Assembly (NCBI RefSeq): GCF_042649925.1
Contig: NZ_JBHSAF010000015.1
Location: forward strand, 124,001-188,000
Origin: Pseudaeromonas sharmana
Lineage (GTDB): Bacteria; Pseudomonadota; Gammaproteobacteria; Enterobacterales; Aeromonadaceae
Direction of reading: 5' to 3'
DNA length: 64,000 nt
Part shown: positions 60,702-64,000 of the stretch, piece by piece
How the letters are laid out: each line of letters begins with the position of its first letter
Numbering within the stretch: position 1 is the first letter of the stretch
Notes under the pieces: generated by a model
What the model was told of the DNA's origin: nothing
The model's database searches: none
What the model saw: only the letters and a program-made list of their open reading frames with translations
Program-made: the position numbers and the translations under genes

Positions 60702-61295
60702 ATGTATCAGGTCTATGGCATGGCCGCCTCGGGTAACTGTTACAAGGTCAAACTGATGTTGTCGTTGCTGGGTGAGACTTTCACCTGGCATGAGTGTGAC
60801 CCGCGCCAGGGCGCGACGCGGACGCCGGCATTTCTCAAGCTGAACCCGTTGGGCAAGGTGCCGGTACTGGTGCTGCCGGATGGACGCCCGTTGCCAGAAT
60901 CCAACGCCATTCTCTGTTATCTGGCCGAAGGCAGCCGTTGGTGGCCGAGCGATCGTTTCGCGCGGGCCCAGGTGCTGCAATGGCTGTTCTTCGAACAATA
61001 CAGCCATGAGCCTTATGTTGCCGTCGCGCGAGCCATCCAGTTGTTCTACCCGCAGCGTGCGGCCGAGCTACCGGCATTGATCGCCAAGGGCGAGGCGGCC
61101 CTGCAGGTGATGGAGCAGCATCTGGGACGGCATGATTACCTGGTGGGGGAGACGGCAACCATCGCCGATCTGGCGCTGTATGCCTATACCCACGTCGCCG
61201 AGGAGGGGGGATTTAGTCTGCGCAACTATCCGGCGCTTAACCGCTGGCTGGAACGTATTACCGAGCTGCCGGGCTTTATTCCAATGCAGGCTTGA
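60702..61295 (+). CDS. Glutathione S-transferase family protein
   Basis: A protein of 197 residues from the ATG at 60702, with AAGGAG upstream. The N-terminal thioredoxin-like domain has YGMAASGNCYKVKLMLSLLG, with Ser or Cys at the active-site loop, then NPLGKVPVLVLPDGRPLPESNAI with the cis-Pro and the SNAI glutathione contact. The C-terminal helical domain has VGETATIADLALYAYTHVA. Cytoplasmic detoxification is likely; the substrate is unknown. Single gene. Confidence 0.92.
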   Translation: MYQVYGMAASGNCYKVKLMLSLLGETFTWHECDPRQGATRTPAFLKLNPLGKVPVLVLPDGRPLPESNAILCYLAEGSRWWPSDRFARAQVLQWLFFEQYSHEPYVAVARAIQLFYPQRAAELPALIAKGEAALQVMEQHLGRHDYLVGETATIADLALYAYTHVAEEGGFSLRNYPALNRWLERITELPGFIPMQA

Positions 61296-61368
61296 TTCGT
61301 CACGGGTTATTTCCCTGTGACCCGGCATGGCGAGACATAAATATTCATAAAGTGATAAACAAATAAAA

Positions 61369-61515
61369 TTGCTAATAAAATCAAAATACTAGAATTTTTG
61401 TTGGTCATGGCTTAACGATATTAAGCGCGTGCTGAGCTACCGGTTTAGCCGCAGTGGTAAGCACGGAGAAAATATTTATCCAGGCCTGTCATCGTTGACA
61501 GGTCTTTTATTTTTT
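61369..61515 (+). ncRNA. Candidate small RNA between the GST gene and ppa
   Basis: TTGCTA (61369-61374) and TAGAAT (61390-61395) could be a promoter with a short 15-bp spacer. A strong terminator (CCTGTCA/TGACAGG with TCGT loop, then TCTTTTATTTTTT) ends at about 61515. The roughly 110 nt between have no open frame with a ribosome site. The terminator may instead serve the GST gene, which ends at 61295 without one nearer. Confidence 0.35.
61483..61515 (+). terminator. Rho-independent terminator (GST gene or sRNA)
   Basis: CCTGTCA (61485-61491) pairs with TGACAGG (61496-61502), followed by TCTTTTATTTTTT. Confidence 0.82.
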
Positions 61516-61517
61516 GC

Positions 61518-61550
61518 ATAAAAAAACGCCACGCAGGGCGTGGCGTTTTT
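61518..61550. terminator. Terminator of ppa, bidirectional
   Basis: AAAAACGCCACGC and GCGTGGCGTTTTT form a long stem with an AGG loop. On the minus strand the T-run is six to seven long. Confidence 0.86.
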
Positions 61551-61561
61551 CCAGATCCGGC

Positions 61562-62095
61562 TTACTTGGCTTCGTTGTAACGTACCACAGAGGCTTCGAT
61601 CTCGGCGATGGCGTCGGCCTTGTTGCCCCAGCCTTCTACCTTGACCCACTTGCCGGCTTCGAGTTCCTTGTAGCGTTCGAAGAAGTGCTTGATTTGGCCC
61701 TTCAGCAGCTCCGGCAGATCTTCCACGTCCTGGATATGGTCGTACTGCTTGGTCAGCTTGGAGTGCGGTACCGCCACCAGCTTGGCATCCTGACCGGCTT
61801 CGTCGCTCATATTCAGTACGCCAACCGGACGGCAGCGGATCACGGAACCCGGCACCAGCGGGTACGGGGTCGGCACCAGGACGTCAACCGGATCCCCATC
61901 CAGGGACAGGGTGTGGTTGATGTAACCGTAGTTGCACGGGTAGAACATCGGCGTGGCCATGAAACGGTCAACGAATACGGCGCCGGATTCCTTGTCGATC
62001 TCGTACTTGATCGGGTCGGCGTTTTGCGGGATTTCGATGACTACGTAGATATCTTCCGGCAGTGCTTTGCCGGCGGGAACCAGATTCAGGCTCAT
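61562..62095 (-). CDS. ppa: Inorganic pyrophosphatase
   Basis: A protein of 177 residues from the ATG at 62095, as in E. coli PPase (176). The active site is intact: IEIPQNADPIKYEIDKESG, FYPCNYGYINHTLSLDGDPVDVLV with the metal-binding Asp triad, and AKLVAVPHSK. It hydrolyses pyrophosphate to drive biosynthetic reactions, including the APS step of the cys genes nearby. Single gene, divergent from mpl. Confidence 0.97.
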   Translation of the reverse strand: MSLNLVPAGKALPEDIYVVIEIPQNADPIKYEIDKESGAVFVDRFMATPMFYPCNYGYINHTLSLDGDPVDVLVPTPYPLVPGSVIRCRPVGVLNMSDEAGQDAKLVAVPHSKLTKQYDHIQDVEDLPELLKGQIKHFFERYKELEAGKWVKVEGWGNKADAIAEIEASVVRYNEAK

Positions 62096-62242
62096 GGCAG
62101 GTCCTTTTTGCAAGGGTTGATAACAAGTGAGCCCGTATTATAGCCAGCGCACATGAAATGGCTACCTCGGCGCCACACCGGCCCTGCCCAAACGTCGGCA
62201 CCATTGCTAGAATGCCTCATCCTTTCGCATTAGGAGTTTGCG

Positions 62243-63619
62243 ATGCACATTCATATTCTCGGGATCTGTGGCACCTTCATGGGCGGCATCGCCGTATTGG
62301 CCAAGCAGTTGGGTCATCAGGTCACAGGTTCGGATGCCAACGTCTACCCGCCGATGAGCACCCAGCTCGAAGAGCAGGGCATCAGTCTGATCCAGGGCTA
62401 TGACCCGTCTCAGCTCGAGCCGGTACCGGATCTGGTGATCATCGGCAATGCCATGAGCCGTGGTAATCCCTGCGTCGAGTATGTGCTGGATCGCAACCTG
62501 CCTTACACCTCGGGACCGGAGTGGCTGCGCGATCATGTGCTGCAATCGCGCTGGGTACTGGCGGTGGCCGGCACCCACGGCAAGACCAGCACCGCCAGCA
62601 TGGTGGCCTGGATCCTCGAACATGCCGGCTTGCAGCCGGGTTTTTTGATTGGCGGTGTGCCGGGCAACTTCGAGGTCTCGGCCCGGTTGGGGCAGAGTCC
62701 GTTTTTCGTCATCGAGGCCGATGAGTATGACTGTGCCTTCTTCGACAAACGCTCCAAGTTCGTCCACTACCGGCCACGCACGCTGATCCTGAATAACCTT
62801 GAATATGACCATGCCGACATCTTCCCGGATCTGGCGGCGATTCAACGTCAATTCCACCATCTGGTACGGACTGTACCGGGCACGGGACGCCTGCTGGTGC
62901 CCGGTCATGATGCCGCACTGGATGAGGTGTTGAAGCTCGGTTGCTGGAGCGAAGTCGAGCGGGTAGATGGCGAGGGCGCTCACTGGCAGGCGCAACTGCT
63001 GAGTGCCGATGGCAGTCATCTGCGCGTATTGCTGGATGGTCAGCCGGTCGGCGAGCTGCACTGGCAGGGGATGGGCCAGCACAATGTGCATAACTTGCTG
63101 ATGGCGTTGGCGGCGGCCCGCCATGCTGGTGTGACGGCGCAGCAGGCTCTGGCGGCGATGGCCAGCTTTTGCATGCCGAAGCGGCGCATGGAGCTCAAGG
63201 GCGAGGTGGCCGGGATCCGGGTCTATGACGACTTTGCCCACCATCCGACCGCGATTGCCACCACGCTCGGCGGCCTGCGTGCCCGGGTCGGTCAGGCACG
63301 GATCCTGGCCGTGCTGGAACCGCGCTCCAACACCATGAAGCTCGGGGTGCACCAGAAGGAGCTGGCGGCCTGTCTGGCGCAGGCCGATCTTGCCTACCTG
63401 TTTGCGCCGGCCGATCTGCCGTGGGATATACACCAGGTCGCGGCGCGGGCGCCGGTACCAACCCGGGTATTCCACGAGATTGATGAACTGCTGCATGCGC
63501 TGCTGCAACAGGTGCATGCCGGTGACCAGATCCTGGTGATGAGCAATGGCGGGTTTGGCGGCATCCATGGTCGCCTGCTCCAGGCCCTGGAACAGCGCTT
63601 TGTCGAGGTGGGCGCATGA
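62243..63619 (+). CDS. mpl: UDP-N-acetylmuramate:L-alanyl-gamma-D-glutamyl-meso-DAP ligase
   Basis: A protein of 458 residues, the usual Mpl size, with TTAGGAG before the ATG. The Mur ligase P-loop is AGTHGKTSTASM, followed by FFVIEADEYDCAFFDKRSKF, the Mpl-type segment, and RRMELKGEVAGIRVYDDFAHHP. It joins the murein tripeptide recovered by AmpG import to UDP-MurNAc, so it belongs to the same recycling route as ampG in this window. Its stop overlaps the ubiX start (ATGA). Confidence 0.97.
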   Translation: MHIHILGICGTFMGGIAVLAKQLGHQVTGSDANVYPPMSTQLEEQGISLIQGYDPSQLEPVPDLVIIGNAMSRGNPCVEYVLDRNLPYTSGPEWLRDHVLQSRWVLAVAGTHGKTSTASMVAWILEHAGLQPGFLIGGVPGNFEVSARLGQSPFFVIEADEYDCAFFDKRSKFVHYRPRTLILNNLEYDHADIFPDLAAIQRQFHHLVRTVPGTGRLLVPGHDAALDEVLKLGCWSEVERVDGEGAHWQAQLLSADGSHLRVLLDGQPVGELHWQGMGQHNVHNLLMALAAARHAGVTAQQALAAMASFCMPKRRMELKGEVAGIRVYDDFAHHPTAIATTLGGLRARVGQARILAVLEPRSNTMKLGVHQKELAACLAQADLAYLFAPADLPWDIHQVAARAPVPTRVFHEIDELLHALLQQVHAGDQILVMSNGGFGGIHGRLLQALEQRFVEVGA

Positions 63620-64000
63620 GCCACGCCGTCACACTGGCCATGACTGGCGCCTCGGGGGCTGCTTATGGCGTCGGCCTGCTGCAAGCACTGCTGGCTGCCG
63701 GTTGCCGCGTCTACCTGTTACGCTCGGCGGCGGCGCAGGTGGTCATCACCACTGAACTTGGCGAGGACTGGCCCGAAGAGGAGGCCGCCTGTGAACGCTA
63801 TCTGAGCGAACGCTTTGCCGCGGCGCCCGGACAGTTATCGGTGTGTCGCAAGCTGGACTGGTTCGCGCCGGTGGCCTCGGGCTCTGCGGCGCCGAAACAG
63901 ATGGTCATCGCGCCCTGTTCGATGGGAACCCTGAGTGCCATCGCGCACGGAGCATCGGACAATCTGATAGAACGGGCTGCGGATGTGGTGATCAAGGAGC
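63616..64000 (+). CDS. ubiX: Flavin prenyltransferase UbiX (partial, runs off window end)
   Basis: The first 128 codons are present. The N-terminus LAMTGASGAAYGVGLLQALL is the UbiX flavin-binding start, and VIAPCSMGTLSAIAHGASDNLIERAADVVIKE is the family signature. UbiX makes prenylated FMN for the decarboxylase UbiD in ubiquinone synthesis. It is coupled to mpl by a 4-nt overlap. The 3' part lies beyond the window. Confidence 0.95.
   Translation, partial: MSHAVTLAMTGASGAAYGVGLLQALLAAGCRVYLLRSAAAQVVITTELGEDWPEEEAACERYLSERFAAAPGQLSVCRKLDWFAPVASGSAAPKQMVIAPCSMGTLSAIAHGASDNLIERAADVVIKE

Noticed and set aside
62207..63568. A 453-residue minus-strand frame antisense to mpl
   Set aside because: Mpl is certain on the plus strand; the shadow arises from high GC at third positions.
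1..64000. CRISPR arrays, insertion sequences, phage genes, rRNA or tRNA genes
   Set aside because: No regular repeat-spacer pattern, transposase or integrase motif, cloverleaf or rRNA segment was recognised on either strand.

Overview
The window reads as chromosomal DNA of a gammaproteobacterium, most likely of the Aeromonadales or a close relative. The evidence is the mix and order of core genes: xseB-ispA-dxs beside thiI; bolA next to a complete Na+-translocating NADH:quinone reductase operon; panE-yajL facing yajQ; ampG-ppiA-yajG-rlmG-bolA; mtlA-mtlD-mtlR; cysG-cysD-cysN-cysC; qmcA-nfeD; and ytfJ, ytfP, ppa, mpl, ubiX. This placement rests on gene content and order only, since no rRNA or tRNA was seen. 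Most of the window is GC-rich, with a few clearly AT-rich stretches at about 5.3-6.0 kb, 18.7-18.9 kb, 43.2-43.75 kb and 61.3-61.5 kb.

Region 1 (1-14.2 kb) holds two divergent and dissimilar type IVa minor-pilin clusters. The left one (minus strand) runs fimT-pilV-pilW-pilX-pilY1, and its PilY1, cut by the window edge, carries a VWA MIDAS motif. The right one (plus strand) runs fimT-pilV-pilW-pilX-pilE-pilY1. Its PilY1 lacks the MIDAS motif and has an extra domain of about 100 residues that looks like a carbohydrate-binding beta-sandwich. A further lone pilin gene follows a strong terminator.

Region 2 (14.2-35.6 kb) is mainly housekeeping. It has rlmJ; an AraC-type regulator with an ABC-F ATPase (yheS); slyD; isoprenoid genes (dxs, ispA) with xseB; thiI; the mannitol operon behind tandem CRP sites; yajL-panE facing yajQ; a Tsx/OmpK-type porin facing ampG across LacI/PurR-like operators; ppiA, yajG and rlmG; and bolA.

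Region 3 (35.7-43.0 kb) is the nqrABCDEF operon followed by its maturation genes nqrM and apbE, which together build a respiratory sodium pump with covalently bound FMN.

Region 4 (43.0-52.1 kb) is the accessory part. It has an AT-rich periplasmic solute-binding-like protein; a MalT-like LuxR regulator whose ATPase motifs are lost; a divergent apparent operon of a kinase-fold protein, a secreted SBP plus PDC-like sensor and a chemoreceptor; and a secreted AGE-like protein. This is the best place to look for an undescribed sensory system.

Region 5 (52.2-64.0 kb) contains nfeD-qmcA, the sulfate-assimilation genes cysGDNC, a 29-residue membrane protein, ytfJ, ytfP, a GH114-like lipoprotein, a glutathione S-transferase, a possible sRNA, ppa, mpl and the start of ubiX.
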